This document shows, one piece after another, positions 32,813-43,440 of a DNA stretch of 55,158 nt; position 1 is the first letter of the stretch; each line of letters starts with the position of its first letter. Source of the stretch: an uncultured Clostridium sp. Its GTDB lineage: Bacteria; Bacillota; Clostridia; TANB77; CAG-508. The translations under genes were made by a program, and so were the position numbers. The stretch is from NCBI GenBank assembly GCA_900552135.1, contig URYN01000010.1, positions 1-55,158 on the forward strand, read 5' to 3'. The notes beneath the pieces were generated by a model, which made no database searches, was not told the origin of the DNA, and saw nothing but the letters and a program-made list of their open reading frames with translations.

Positions 32813-33341
32813 TCAAGATAAAAAAATATTAGAACTTTATTTAAAGGATGTAAGAAAAAAGAAAATAATTTTCTTAACGATAGTAGTTTCTATTATAACA
32901 AGTGTTTTGTTATATGGACTTTATGAAAAATATAAAAAAAATACAAATAATGAACAAAATTATATTGAATCAAATGTTGAAGAAAATGTTTCTAATGAAA
33001 ATAGTATAGAAGAAACAAATTTAAATACTGAAAATAAAATTATTGTAGAAAATACTGAAAAAACAGAAGATAACACAAGTTTGATTGTAAAAGAAGATAC
33101 TAAGCAAGATTCAAAAGAGGAGAATAAAAAAAATACACAGAATATTAACATATCAAATAACAATAAAAATACAAAAGCAAAGCCAACAAATAAAGATTTT
33201 TTATTTACAGATGGATACACAATGGAAAACGTAACTCAAGCTGCACAGAGATATTTAAAATCATTTAATGCAAGAGGAGAATGTGTTCCAATAAAAGACA
33301 ATGAAGGTGTTTATTTGGGAATGAGAGTAATTTTTTATTAA
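32805..33341 (+). CDS. Single-pass membrane protein with Asn/Glu/Lys-rich stalk, 178 aa
   Basis: Basic N-terminus, one helix (about 21-39, IIFLTIVVSIITSVLLYGLY), a low-complexity acidic/Asn stalk, and a short conserved-looking end (FTDGYTMENVTQAAQRYLKS, ending GVYLGMRVIFY). Architecture resembles the 31826 protein, so the two may act together at the cell surface. Not otherwise recognised. Confidence 0.7.
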   Translation: MNDQDKKILELYLKDVRKKKIIFLTIVVSIITSVLLYGLYEKYKKNTNNEQNYIESNVEENVSNENSIEETNLNTENKIIVENTEKTEDNTSLIVKEDTKQDSKEENKKNTQNINISNNNKNTKAKPTNKDFLFTDGYTMENVTQAAQRYLKSFNARGECVPIKDNEGVYLGMRVIFY

Positions 33342-33375
33342 AGGGAACTTAATCTTATACCCTTTACTTTTTTTG
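33339..33375 (+). terminator. Terminator before the adhesin gene
   Basis: TAAAGGG pairs with CCCTTTA around 14 bases, followed by CTTTTTTTG. Confidence 0.65.
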
Positions 33376-33404
33376 TGAATTTTTAGGAAAAGGAGATTTT
33401 GAAA

Positions 33405-36400
33405 GTGAAAATTATGAAAAAATATATGTTAAATAAAAAAGTAATTGCTATGTTACTATTAATTATTACAATGTTAACAAATATCAGTCCTGTATTTGCA
33501 GTTTCTGGAAGTGGAACTTTTGCAGGAGGACAATATGCTTCTGGAATGTTAACTACAGATCATGCAGCAGGTTCAACTGGCGTTTTAATTAGAAGATTGA
33601 TAAACAATACTACTGGAGAAAGATATACCGTTTTTTGTGCTGAACACGGGGTAGATTTCAAAACAGGAAGTTCTTATAATGGGAATTATTATACACCTAC
33701 AGATGCTACAATAAAAAGAGCTTGTAAGATTGCTTATTTTGGTTGGTATAAGGACAATGGGGGTTATGTAGTAGATGGAGGAATACTTGCAAATGATATG
33801 AAATGGGTAAAGCAAGCCTATGTTTTTACTCAACAATACATTTGGGAAACTTTAGGACAATCAAATGCTACATTTAGAGATTCAACAGTTCAAGCAAACT
33901 ATGTAGCATTTAAAAACGATATAAATAATAAAATAAATAATATGCAAAAAAGACCTAGTTTTGATGCAACAACTATTGAAATAAATGCTGGTGAAACTAA
34001 GGTTTTAAATGATACAAATGGAGTATTAGCAGATTATTCAAGTATAGATAATACAAAAGATAATGTGAGATTTCAACATAATAAAGGAGAAAACACATTA
34101 ACAATTTCAGTATCAGAAAACTGTACAGTAGAAAGATTAAATATTTCTGATAACCTATTTCAAAGTTGGGGGTTAGTAAAAGAAGAGTCAAAAGATCAGG
34201 ACACAACAGTATATTTTTCTTTTAAAACTGGAGTTCAAAATCAATTAATGGCTTTACACTATAATGATCCAGTACCTATGGCAATGAGTTTGAAAATTAA
34301 CTTATTTGGAAAATTAGATATTGGAAAAAAAGACAATAAAGGAAATTATGTGCCAGATACAAAATTTAAAATAAGTTACAATGCAGATATGTCTAATCCA
34401 ATAGGAACATATACAACAGGTTCTAATGGAAAGGTATTAGTTGATGAATTAAGACCAGGTACTGTATATATTCAAGAAACTGATGTACCTAAACATTTAG
34501 TATTAGATACAACCATAAGAAGTGCAATTGTGAAAACAGCACAAACAACATCTTTTGAAGCAACTAACAAGTGGAAACAAGGGCGTATTCAAGTAGTCAA
34601 AAAAGATGCTGAAACAAACAAAGTTGTAAATAAAGCAGGAACAATTTTTGATATTTATGATTCTAATAATAAAAAAGTAGCATCTATAACTACAAATGAA
34701 AAAGGTATTGCTACATCTGAATTATTAGATTATGGTACTTACTATGTAAAAGAATCAACAGCACCCAATAAATATACTATTAAAGTTGAAGTTAGTGAAA
34801 ATATTGGTGTTGTCGAAGATGGAAAAACATATCAAATTACTATCGTAAATACTCGTGTAAAAGGTAGTGTAACAATATCTAAAGAAGATACTAAAACAGG
34901 AAAACAAGCACAAGGAGAAGCAACTCTTGAGGGTGCTATTTATGGAATTTATGCAAGAACACCTATACTTGATCCAGCAGATGATACTATAATATATAAC
35001 ACAGATGTGAAAGTAGCAGAAATGACAACTAATAAAGAATCAAATGCTACAATGAGTAATTTGTATCTTGGAGAATATTATATAAAAGAAATAAAACCAA
35101 GTCGAGGATATAATCTAGATAATACAAAATATAATTTTGATTTAACTTATGAAAATCAAAATGTTAAAGTAGTTACTAAACATGTAACTGTAAAGGAAAG
35201 AGTAATTTCACAAGCATTTCAAATTATAAAGATTTCAAGCGATGAAGCTGGTGAAGCAGAATTATTGCCTAGTGCAGAATTTACAATAAAAGCACAAAAA
35301 GATATTGAAAAATACGGATCTTGGGATGCTGCACCAATTACCAAAAATGCAAATGGTGAAACTGCATCAATATTAAAAACAGATTCAAAGGGATATGCAA
35401 TAAGTGATAGACTTCCTTTTGGAACTTATGTTGTAAGAGAAACTTTAGTTCCAGAAGATAAATACAAAGTAGAGGACTTTAAAATAGTTATTTCAGAAGA
35501 TAGTGATAAACCTCAAACTTGGAGAGTATTTAATGATACAAGTTTCACATCTGTTTTAGCAATAGTAAAGAAAGATGCAGAAACAGAAAAGGTTGTAAAA
35601 ATAGAGGGTGCATCATTTAAAATTAAAAATTTAGATACTAACGAATATTTTGGATATTGGGAATGGAATCCATTACCACACTATGTAAGTACATGGACAA
35701 CTAATGAAACTGGTACAGTAATGACTGGAGATAAATTAAATGTAGGAAATTATCAACTAGAGGAGATTAAAGGACCAAAAGGATATTTAATTAGTTCTCA
35801 ACCTGTAAAATTTAAAATTTCATCAAGCTCAGCCTATGAAACATTACCAGATGGAAAAACATCTGTTATTACAGTTGATCAAAAGGATACATCTGTAAAA
35901 GGAAAAATTACTGTAGAAAAATGTGGTGAAGTTTTGACAGATTTTAAGGATGGAAAATTTGTTTACGAAGAGAAGGGACTTGCTAATGCAAAATATGAAG
36001 TATTTGCAAGAGAAGATATATATGATCCATCAAATGATGGGACAATCATTTACAAAAAAGGAACTGTTGTTGATACTATCATAACAAAATTAGATGGAAA
36101 AGGAACATCAAAAGAGTTACCTTTAGGCGAATATTCTGTAAAAGAGGTAAATGCACCAGAAGGATTTGTTTTAAGTGATGAAGTTAAAAATGTATCTTTA
36201 AAATATAAAGATCAAAATACAGCCATAGTATTTGACAATACTTCATTTACCAACGAAAGGCAAAAAGTAGAAATTAATGTTTACAAAAAAGATGCAGAAA
36301 ATGATGTTGGACTTTTAGGAGCAACATTTGGATTATATGCTAAAGAGGAAATTAAAAATTATAAAGATGAAATAGTGGTAAAAGCAGGTACACTAATTGA

Positions 36401-38579
36401 AAGTGCAACAAGTGATACAGAAGGAAAAGTTCACTTTACTTCTGATTTACCTTTAACTAATTTTGAAATAAAAGAAATTCAAGCACCAATTGGATATGCT
36501 TCAAGTAATGAAACAATAAAAGTTGATGCAACTTATAGAGGACAAGATACCAAAATTGTTGATTTAGAATATGAGTTTAAAAATAAGATAATAAAGGTAG
36601 AAGTTTCAAAGCAAGATATTACTGATTCAACAGAAATTGAAGGAGCTTGTTTAACTGTGTATGAAAAAGATAATCCAGGAGCAATTTTTGATACTTGGAT
36701 TTCAACTAAAGAACCTCATTTAATAAAAGGGTTAGAAGTTCGTAAAACTTATGTATTAAAAGAAACATCTGCACCTTATGGATTCACAATATCTGATAAT
36801 GTAGAATTTACTATTAATGATACTGGTGAAATTCAATCTGTAATTATGAAAGATGAGTTAGTTTTAGGAAAACTTAAATTTAACAAATATGGAGAAATTT
36901 TTAACCAAACAATAATAGGACAAAATGAATTTGGAAAAACGGAATCGCCAATATGGAATAAATCAAATTTATTAAATGCTGAAATTACGATATATGCTAA
37001 CGAAGATATAACCATAGGAAATACAACATACTATAAGAAAGGCGAAAAAGTACAGACATTAGAAAGTGATTGGGAAGCAGTATTAAGCAAAGAACTACCA
37101 GTTGGAAGTTATTATTATTTAGAAACAAAAGTGCCTCATGGTTATGTTGCTGATACAAATAAACACTATTTTACTATTGAAAATACACAAGTAAAAGAAG
37201 TACAAATAATAGAATCAACATTAACAAATATAAGAGCAAAAGTTAATATTGATATGACAAAGATACTAGAAGAACAAAAAATATTTATAAATAATGAGGC
37301 TTATAAAGACGTTGTTTTTGGTATTTATGCAAGAGAAAATATTTATGATTACATGGGAAATGTAGCAATAGAAAAGGGTACAATGATAGCAACAAGTGGA
37401 ATAACAAAAGAAGGAACATTAGAAAATGTGCCAGATTTACCTAATGGAGTTTATTACCTAAAAGAACTTGCAACAAATTCTCAATATATTTTGAATGAAA
37501 CAGAATATGATTTTGAAATTAGTTATAAAGGACCAAGTATTATAGAATATGTAGTTCAAATAGGAAAAGAAGGAAAAATAGACAATGAACTTGCTCGTGG
37601 TACAATTCAAGTGAAAAAAGTTGATACATTAGATGAAAATATAAAACTTAAAAATGTAGAATTTAATATTTCTACAAAAGAAGATATGAGTAATGTAATA
37701 ACTACAGAAAAAACAAATGAAGAAGGCATTGCAACTTTCAATGAATTAGAACTTGGAACATATTATATTCAAGAAGCTAAACAAGTTGATGGATATACTT
37801 TAAACAATACTATTTATAAAGTTGAAATTAAAGAAGATGGAGATATTTTAATAATAGCTTGTAAAAATAAGCCAACTGAAATGGTATTTAGCAAAGTTGA
37901 TGAAACAGGAACTAATGAATTACCTGGTGCAACAATACAAATAATTGAAAAAGAAACAGGAAACATTATAGATGAATGGGTATCTACAGAAGAAAATCAT
38001 AAAATTAATTATTTGACAGAAGGAAAAGAATATACTATGAAAGAGATTACTGCACCTTATGGTTATGAAATTGCAGAAGAAATAGATTTTGTAGCTGGTG
38101 ATGGAAAGAAAATTATAATGAAGGATATGCCAATTCTAAAATCTGTAAGAGTTGAAAAGTTGGATAAAACTACAAAAGAACATATTAAATCTAATAAATT
38201 TATATTTGGAATTTATGAAGATAAAGATTGTACTAAACTAATTAAAGAAGCAGGGGCAAACGAATATGAGGGTACTGCATTATTTGAAGGATTAAGATAT
38301 GGAACTTATTACATTAAAGAAATAAAAGCACCTTTAGGATATAAACTTTCAGAACAAGTTGTAAAAATAGAAATAAACGAAAAAGGTGTTTTGGCAGATG
38401 GTAAAGCACTAGAAGAAAAAGATAATGTATATGGTTTTGTTTATTATAATTCACTATTACCTTCAATTCAAACAGGTAATGAAAGCAATTATATTTTACT
38501 AGGAAGTTTAGCACTAATTTCTCTACTTGGAATAGTTGGAGGCATTACAATATTAAGAAAAAAATACAAAGAAGAATAA
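33405..38579 (+). CDS. Large thioester-domain/Cna-B-repeat cell-wall adhesin
   Basis: About 1,724 residues. The signal peptide ends near SPVFAVSG. An N-terminal thioester (TQXA) domain has the reactive Cys in TVFCAEHG and the partner Gln in VFTQQYIWE, which suggests covalent attachment to host surfaces. Then come about 13 SpaA/Cna-B modules of 80-120 residues, each starting like VVKKDAET and ending with an E-box such as YYVKESTAPNKY; internal isopeptide bonds are expected. The C-terminal sorting signal is SIQTGN, a hydrophobic helix and RKKYKEE. GTG 33405 has AAAGGAG 9 bases upstream. The sortase at 31038 is the likely anchor enzyme. Confidence 0.9.
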   Translation: MKIMKKYMLNKKVIAMLLLIITMLTNISPVFAVSGSGTFAGGQYASGMLTTDHAAGSTGVLIRRLINNTTGERYTVFCAEHGVDFKTGSSYNGNYYTPTDATIKRACKIAYFGWYKDNGGYVVDGGILANDMKWVKQAYVFTQQYIWETLGQSNATFRDSTVQANYVAFKNDINNKINNMQKRPSFDATTIEINAGETKVLNDTNGVLADYSSIDNTKDNVRFQHNKGENTLTISVSENCTVERLNISDNLFQSWGLVKEESKDQDTTVYFSFKTGVQNQLMALHYNDPVPMAMSLKINLFGKLDIGKKDNKGNYVPDTKFKISYNADMSNPIGTYTTGSNGKVLVDELRPGTVYIQETDVPKHLVLDTTIRSAIVKTAQTTSFEATNKWKQGRIQVVKKDAETNKVVNKAGTIFDIYDSNNKKVASITTNEKGIATSELLDYGTYYVKESTAPNKYTIKVEVSENIGVVEDGKTYQITIVNTRVKGSVTISKEDTKTGKQAQGEATLEGAIYGIYARTPILDPADDTIIYNTDVKVAEMTTNKESNATMSNLYLGEYYIKEIKPSRGYNLDNTKYNFDLTYENQNVKVVTKHVTVKERVISQAFQIIKISSDEAGEAELLPSAEFTIKAQKDIEKYGSWDAAPITKNANGETASILKTDSKGYAISDRLPFGTYVVRETLVPEDKYKVEDFKIVISEDSDKPQTWRVFNDTSFTSVLAIVKKDAETEKVVKIEGASFKIKNLDTNEYFGYWEWNPLPHYVSTWTTNETGTVMTGDKLNVGNYQLEEIKGPKGYLISSQPVKFKISSSSAYETLPDGKTSVITVDQKDTSVKGKITVEKCGEVLTDFKDGKFVYEEKGLANAKYEVFAREDIYDPSNDGTIIYKKGTVVDTIITKLDGKGTSKELPLGEYSVKEVNAPEGFVLSDEVKNVSLKYKDQNTAIVFDNTSFTNERQKVEINVYKKDAENDVGLLGATFGLYAKEEIKNYKDEIVVKAGTLIESATSDTEGKVHFTSDLPLTNFEIKEIQAPIGYASSNETIKVDATYRGQDTKIVDLEYEFKNKIIKVEVSKQDITDSTEIEGACLTVYEKDNPGAIFDTWISTKEPHLIKGLEVRKTYVLKETSAPYGFTISDNVEFTINDTGEIQSVIMKDELVLGKLKFNKYGEIFNQTIIGQNEFGKTESPIWNKSNLLNAEITIYANEDITIGNTTYYKKGEKVQTLESDWEAVLSKELPVGSYYYLETKVPHGYVADTNKHYFTIENTQVKEVQIIESTLTNIRAKVNIDMTKILEEQKIFINNEAYKDVVFGIYARENIYDYMGNVAIEKGTMIATSGITKEGTLENVPDLPNGVYYLKELATNSQYILNETEYDFEISYKGPSIIEYVVQIGKEGKIDNELARGTIQVKKVDTLDENIKLKNVEFNISTKEDMSNVITTEKTNEEGIATFNELELGTYYIQEAKQVDGYTLNNTIYKVEIKEDGDILIIACKNKPTEMVFSKVDETGTNELPGATIQIIEKETGNIIDEWVSTEENHKINYLTEGKEYTMKEITAPYGYEIAEEIDFVAGDGKKIIMKDMPILKSVRVEKLDKTTKEHIKSNKFIFGIYEDKDCTKLIKEAGANEYEGTALFEGLRYGTYYIKEIKAPLGYKLSEQVVKIEINEKGVLADGKALEEKDNVYGFVYYNSLLPSIQTGNESNYILLGSLALISLLGIVGGITILRKKYKEE

Positions 38580-38582
38580 TTT

Positions 38583-38608
38583 GAGTGGGTGAAACTCCCA
38601 CTCTTTTT
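38583..38608 (+). terminator. Terminator after the adhesin gene
   Basis: GAGTGGG (38583-38589) pairs with CCCACTC (38597-38603), followed by TTTTT. Confidence 0.85.
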
Positions 38609-38631
38609 CATTCGTGAGAAAAGAGGAAAAT

Positions 38632-39009
38632 ATGAGAAGCAATATAATTTATAATTTTGAGGACTTTAGAGCATTAGTGACGAATAAGGCTAAAGAAGGT
38701 GCTTATTATTTATTATATGATGATTTTTATTTTGAACAAATAGATAAAAACATGATGATAACGAGAGAAGTATTTGCTACAGCTGGAAGATATACAAGAT
38801 CATTTAATGTAGTAAAATATATAAACTTTAAATTAAAAGACCAATATACAACAAAAGAATTAGCTGAATTTATAGAATTATTAAGAAAAAATACAAGAAT
38901 ACTTCTTACAATATATAATCAAAAAGAATGTTTTTTGTTATTTATAAGCAATAAAGATGACTCAAAATTAGAAAATCAAATAGAAAAACTAATAGAAATG
39001 GAGCAATAA
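38632..39009 (+). CDS. Hypothetical ICE protein, 125 aa
   Basis: Not recognised. Soluble, with alternating beta and helix patterns (NFEDFRALVTNKAKEGAYYL, FLLFISNKDDSKLENQ). ATG 38632 follows AGAGGAAA. It heads a tightly packed run with 39011, 39390 and the primase gene. Confidence 0.7.
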   Translation: MRSNIIYNFEDFRALVTNKAKEGAYYLLYDDFYFEQIDKNMMITREVFATAGRYTRSFNVVKYINFKLKDQYTTKELAEFIELLRKNTRILLTIYNQKECFLLFISNKDDSKLENQIEKLIEMEQ

Positions 39010-39010
39010 C

Positions 39011-39400
39011 ATGAGAAAAGAAATAAGAATAATTACTACTAAAAGAGGATATGGAAATATCATAAGGAGTTTAAAAACTTTTAATAATCAGAAGATAATT
39101 GACAATATAATCAATGAAAAAACATGTCAAACTTATGGAGGAATAGTTTTTTTAAAATGGGATAATCCACAAGATTTTAAGTTAATACAAACTATAATAA
39201 TATGTTTAATGAGTCATAGAAATTCATATACAATATGCAAAATAGAAGATGAAGCAGTTTGTACTTATTGTAAAAATATAGAACATAAGAATCTGCCAAT
39301 ACCAGTTATAGATTGTAAATTTAAAGATGAAGAAACAATAGAAAAACTAAAAGCTCTTACAAACAAAAGAAGAAAAGGAGGAAAAACAAATGGGATATAG
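39011..39400 (+). CDS. Hypothetical ICE protein, 129 aa (related to its neighbour)
   Basis: Not recognised. It begins MRKEIRIITTKRGYGNI, and the next protein begins MGYRSDIRIITSEKGFEEL; the shared IRIIT start and similar length suggest a duplicated fold. It contains a CTYC motif near residue 83. Overlaps the next gene by 11 bases. Confidence 0.65.
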   Translation: MRKEIRIITTKRGYGNIIRSLKTFNNQKIIDNIINEKTCQTYGGIVFLKWDNPQDFKLIQTIIICLMSHRNSYTICKIEDEAVCTYCKNIEHKNLPIPVIDCKFKDEETIEKLKALTNKRRKGGKTNGI

Positions 39401-39833
39401 ATCAGATATTAGAATTATAACAAGCGAAAAGGGATTTGAAGAATTAAAAAAGTTTGTGACAAAATATTTAAAAGAGCACAATGAGGATTACAATCTTTTA
39501 GAAAATTGTGATATAAAACAAGAAGGAAAAAAACAATGTTATTTTGGTTGGAACTATGTAAAATGGTATGAAAATGATTATGAAGATGTGGATGCTATAA
39601 TGGAAGGATTACAGCATTTGAGTGACAAAGAATATTCATATAGATATATGAGAATTGGAGAAGAATATGATGATGTTGAAGAACAATATTGTGATGGAGA
39701 AAAGGATAAAAATATTTTTCTAGAATATCCAAGTATGATACGAGAATTTGATGATGAATATGTTAAGGAACAACTAAAAGAAAATGATAAAATAATTGAA
39801 ATCGAAACAGACAAGGAAAACATAGATATATGA
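39390..39833 (+). CDS. Hypothetical acidic ICE protein, 147 aa
   Basis: Not recognised; paralogue-like to 39011-39400. Strongly acidic, with aromatic-rich stretches (CYFGWNYVKWYENDYEDVD). AGGAGG lies upstream of ATG 39390. It overlaps the primase start by 4 bases (ATGA), so translation is coupled. Confidence 0.7.
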   Translation: MGYRSDIRIITSEKGFEELKKFVTKYLKEHNEDYNLLENCDIKQEGKKQCYFGWNYVKWYENDYEDVDAIMEGLQHLSDKEYSYRYMRIGEEYDDVEEQYCDGEKDKNIFLEYPSMIREFDDEYVKEQLKENDKIIEIETDKENIDI

Positions 39834-42211
39834 GTGCTTATGACGAAATATTATCAAGTTCCAATATAATAAATATTCTTGAATATTATGGATTAAAAGT
39901 TGTTAAAAATAAATGTATTTGTCCTTTTCATAGTGATACGCATCCTTCTATGATGGTAAACACTAGCAAAGGTATTGCAAAATGTTTTGCTTGTGGCTCT
40001 GGAGGAAATGTTGTATCATTTATCCAAAAATATGAAACAGAAATAAATCATAATGCAATAAGCACAGTAGAAGCTATGCAAAAAGCAATAGATATACAAC
40101 ATTTGAATATTGTCCTTTCACAAAACAATAAAATGCCTCTAACCGAAGAACAAAAGAAACAAAAGACATTATCTAACATTCTAAAAGATGCAATTACTAT
40201 TTGCGAGAATAATTTAAAAACTAAAAATATAGATGGAGAGAGAACTCTCGACTATCTTAAAAGTAGAAACTTATCTGAACAAATAATCAATAATTTTCAT
40301 ATTGGATTCAATCCTACTTATGATAATATAACTAATAATTTATTATCAAAGTACAATATGAAAGATTTAATAGAAGTAGGCATTACAAAGGAATCTAAAA
40401 ATGATTATATTGATATATTTAGCCATAGAATAATGATTCCTATATTTGACCAATATGGAAATCCTGTTGGATTTGGAGCGAGAGTATTAGGAGATGCAAA
40501 GCCTACATATATTAACACTATGGCAACTCCATTATTCAATAAAAGTGAATTACTATTTAATTATCATAAAGCAAAATCTTTTGCTAGAAATTATGAAATG
40601 ATAGTAGTCGAAGGATATATGGATGTTATAAGTGCTAATGCAATGGGATTTGCAAATACTGTAGGGATAATGGGAACTGCATTAACAAAAGAACAAATTG
40701 AATTACTAAAGAAATTAAAGTGTGAAATTACTCTTTCCCTTGATAATGATGATGCTGGTAAAAATGCAATGATTCGAGTTATACCAGAATTATTAAATGA
40801 AGGACTAGAAGTAAATGTATTAGATATATCAAAATTAGAAGGTAAATACAAAGACTTCGGAGATTTACAAATTGCAAATGTAAAAAAGGAAGATGTTTAT
40901 AAAACAAAAATATCTGCCTTTATTTTTTTACTTGAAAATCAATATTTACAAAATAAAGAATTAAATGTTGATAATATCTATAATACTTATAAAAAGATGC
41001 AAAGAGATGGTTTAATTAAAGATACAAAAGATATTCTTCGCTTTAAAGAATATGTAACAAATAAAACCAATTTTAGAGTAGAGGAGGTTGAAGATATTAT
41101 TATGCCAAAAGAAGTAAAACAAGAATCCAGAGTTGAAAGATATAAAGGCTTATTTTTCTATTACTATATAATGGATCATTTGAAAAAATATGCGATTAAT
41201 CATCAAGATAGAATATTACAAAAATATCTTGAAACGAATGCTATTACACAAGAACTAATTGAAGAAACATTGAATAATGAAAATTATTTAAAAGATGGAG
41301 AAAATACAATAGATATTTCAAGATATGTAAATGAGTACATCTATACATCTGATGATTATATAAAATTTAAAAATGATAAAATTTTTATTCTAGAAAATTT
41401 ACTAAACAATGTAAAAAGTTTTGATCAAGAAGGAAATGTTGTAAATATAAAATTATCTGTAGAGCAAAAAGATATTGTTTTAAAGCAATATGCAGAAAGT
41501 TTTGAAACTAATATAAAAGATTATATTGAAAACAATCCAGATGAGTTTGAGGATTTATTTATTGCTAATAATACTTCGCAATTTGAGAAATTATTTCCTA
41601 AAACTTATGTTGAATCACTAAAAGAACAGGCAGTTAGTAGATTTAAAAATGAAAATGTTATGGAAGCAGTAAGATATGGTTTAGCATATCCAGATAATAT
41701 GAAATCTGCAATGACTAGACAATTTGTGAATAATGACAAATACAAGACTTTACTTGTTTTCAATAATAATAAAAATATTTTAGGATTAACACCAGAAAAT
41801 ATTATGAAAGAAACGAAAGAAGAATTAGAAAAAAAGCCAGAGAAAACAAAACAAAAAGAACAAGATGACATACAAAAGACAGAAGTTGAAACTGTAAAAA
41901 ATAATAATGATATGTCTGTATTTATTAAATTATCTGGAAAAGAAAAAGAATCGTTTAAAGGTATTTATTTGCCTATTGATAGTGGAACACAAGTATTTAT
42001 TCCAAAACAATTATATAGAATCGATGATGGAAAACTACAAATATTAAATTCACAATCAAAATCAGCAAATATGAGCGAATATGCAGTAGATGAAAATACT
42101 AGAACTAAAAAATTTATGAATAGATTAACATTAGATAATTTTTATCATAAATATTTTAATTTATATGAAATTTCAATGGAGAAAGAGGTGATTCCAAGTG
42201 CAAGCTACTAA
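39830..42211 (+). CDS. DnaG-type primase of the ICE
   Basis: A 793-residue protein. CHC2 zinc finger at the N-terminus (CPFH...CFACG, residues 30-63), then the DnaG catalytic core and TOPRIM domain with IVVEGYMDVISANAMG near 262 and SLDNDDAGKNA near 302. The long C-terminal half lacks a recognisable helicase and is probably element-specific. Likely primes the transferred strand or element replication. Overlaps the next gene by 14 bases. Confidence 0.9.
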   Translation: MSAYDEILSSSNIINILEYYGLKVVKNKCICPFHSDTHPSMMVNTSKGIAKCFACGSGGNVVSFIQKYETEINHNAISTVEAMQKAIDIQHLNIVLSQNNKMPLTEEQKKQKTLSNILKDAITICENNLKTKNIDGERTLDYLKSRNLSEQIINNFHIGFNPTYDNITNNLLSKYNMKDLIEVGITKESKNDYIDIFSHRIMIPIFDQYGNPVGFGARVLGDAKPTYINTMATPLFNKSELLFNYHKAKSFARNYEMIVVEGYMDVISANAMGFANTVGIMGTALTKEQIELLKKLKCEITLSLDNDDAGKNAMIRVIPELLNEGLEVNVLDISKLEGKYKDFGDLQIANVKKEDVYKTKISAFIFLLENQYLQNKELNVDNIYNTYKKMQRDGLIKDTKDILRFKEYVTNKTNFRVEEVEDIIMPKEVKQESRVERYKGLFFYYYIMDHLKKYAINHQDRILQKYLETNAITQELIEETLNNENYLKDGENTIDISRYVNEYIYTSDDYIKFKNDKIFILENLLNNVKSFDQEGNVVNIKLSVEQKDIVLKQYAESFETNIKDYIENNPDEFEDLFIANNTSQFEKLFPKTYVESLKEQAVSRFKNENVMEAVRYGLAYPDNMKSAMTRQFVNNDKYKTLLVFNNNKNILGLTPENIMKETKEELEKKPEKTKQKEQDDIQKTEVETVKNNNDMSVFIKLSGKEKESFKGIYLPIDSGTQVFIPKQLYRIDDGKLQILNSQSKSANMSEYAVDENTRTKKFMNRLTLDNFYHKYFNLYEISMEKEVIPSASY

Positions 42212-43439
42212 TAAAAGTGATGCAACGCAAGTTTATGAAGGTGCAGAAAGAGCTACAAGAGTTGGTATAAAAGATTTCTTTAAATATATTTTAAAGCCAT
42301 TTTCAGTATTTAGTTATCATTATTTTGTTGAAGGTATAAAAGCAGTACAAAAAGATGGGCCAACAAAAGAATTAGAAAAAATAACTAATCTTTCCTATGA
42401 TGAAACAATAAGAGTAATGGAAAAGTGTCAAAAAGATGGAATTAGAGTTGTTGCAAGTGAAAGAAAACTATCAACTGAAAATACAGAGTTTGGTAAGAAA
42501 AAATCACTATTTCAACAAAAAAGAATAACAAAATACGCAAGAAGAATAAAAAGTTTAAGCGATTTTAAAACACATTTCCCTAGAATTGCAAAATTGTTGT
42601 ATATAAATAGACTTATGGCTAGATATGAAAAGAAACAAGCAGAGCAAGTGAAATCACATCAGAATAAAAGATATAATATCTATTTCAATAAATCTAAACA
42701 GGGATATATGGGAGATAGAATTGCAGACTTAATAGAATATAGAACTAAAATCTCAAAAGACTTATTTGATGACAATATACAAGCTGCAATAGAAGAAACA
42801 AAAGAAAAAGGACAGACTTTAAATGCACAGGAATTGAAAGATTTATCAGAAAGTCTAAATTTACACGAAATGGGTGAAGTCGAAGTTGAAGAATTTAAGA
42901 AAGACTATTGTATTCACTCTATGCCTTTCTCTGCTTTTATGAGTATAAAAGATGATTTAGAAGTCGCAGATATTCCTTATGGAATGAAAGTTGTTACAAA
43001 TGATGAAGATAAAAAAATTGCTAGTATATACTTTGAAAATAAACATTTAGAAAGATATTCGGAACTTGGATTTAATAATGTAGGTCAGATTCGTGTGTAT
43101 GGATCTGATAATAAAAATATGCAATGGAATATCAATTCACAAGATGAAATAATATCTTTCAAGACAAAACTTGGAGAACAAGAAAGACAAACTTATGAAA
43201 CATTAAGTGGTAAAAATTATATTATGAAAAGAACAGAGAATGAGTGTGTTTGGACTGTTTTTAAAAATGATATAAAAGAACTTGCAGAAAAGGAAAAAAA
43301 AAGGAATGTAGTAAATGAGGATTTAGAAAAGCATAATATCTTTGAAGAACTTGAAAAAGAAGTTGCTAATTCTCCTACTCTAACAGAAGATAAGAATATA
43401 GAAATAAATATAGCAGATGAAAAAGAAGTAGGTGAGTAA
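42198..43439 (+). CDS. Hypothetical ICE protein, 413 aa
   Basis: Not confidently recognised. The N-terminal 110 residues (ATRVGIKDFFKYILKP, KDGPTKELEKI, KCQKDGIRVVASERK) weakly resemble PcfB/DUF3801 relaxosome accessory proteins, which in this ICE type lie just before virD4. The rest is charged and helical with a DUF-like beta region. GTG 42198 follows AGAGGTG within the primase gene. Confidence 0.6.
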   Translation: MQATNKSDATQVYEGAERATRVGIKDFFKYILKPFSVFSYHYFVEGIKAVQKDGPTKELEKITNLSYDETIRVMEKCQKDGIRVVASERKLSTENTEFGKKKSLFQQKRITKYARRIKSLSDFKTHFPRIAKLLYINRLMARYEKKQAEQVKSHQNKRYNIYFNKSKQGYMGDRIADLIEYRTKISKDLFDDNIQAAIEETKEKGQTLNAQELKDLSESLNLHEMGEVEVEEFKKDYCIHSMPFSAFMSIKDDLEVADIPYGMKVVTNDEDKKIASIYFENKHLERYSELGFNNVGQIRVYGSDNKNMQWNINSQDEIISFKTKLGEQERQTYETLSGKNYIMKRTENECVWTVFKNDIKELAEKEKKRNVVNEDLEKHNIFEELEKEVANSPTLTEDKNIEINIADEKEVGE

Positions 43440-43440
43440 A

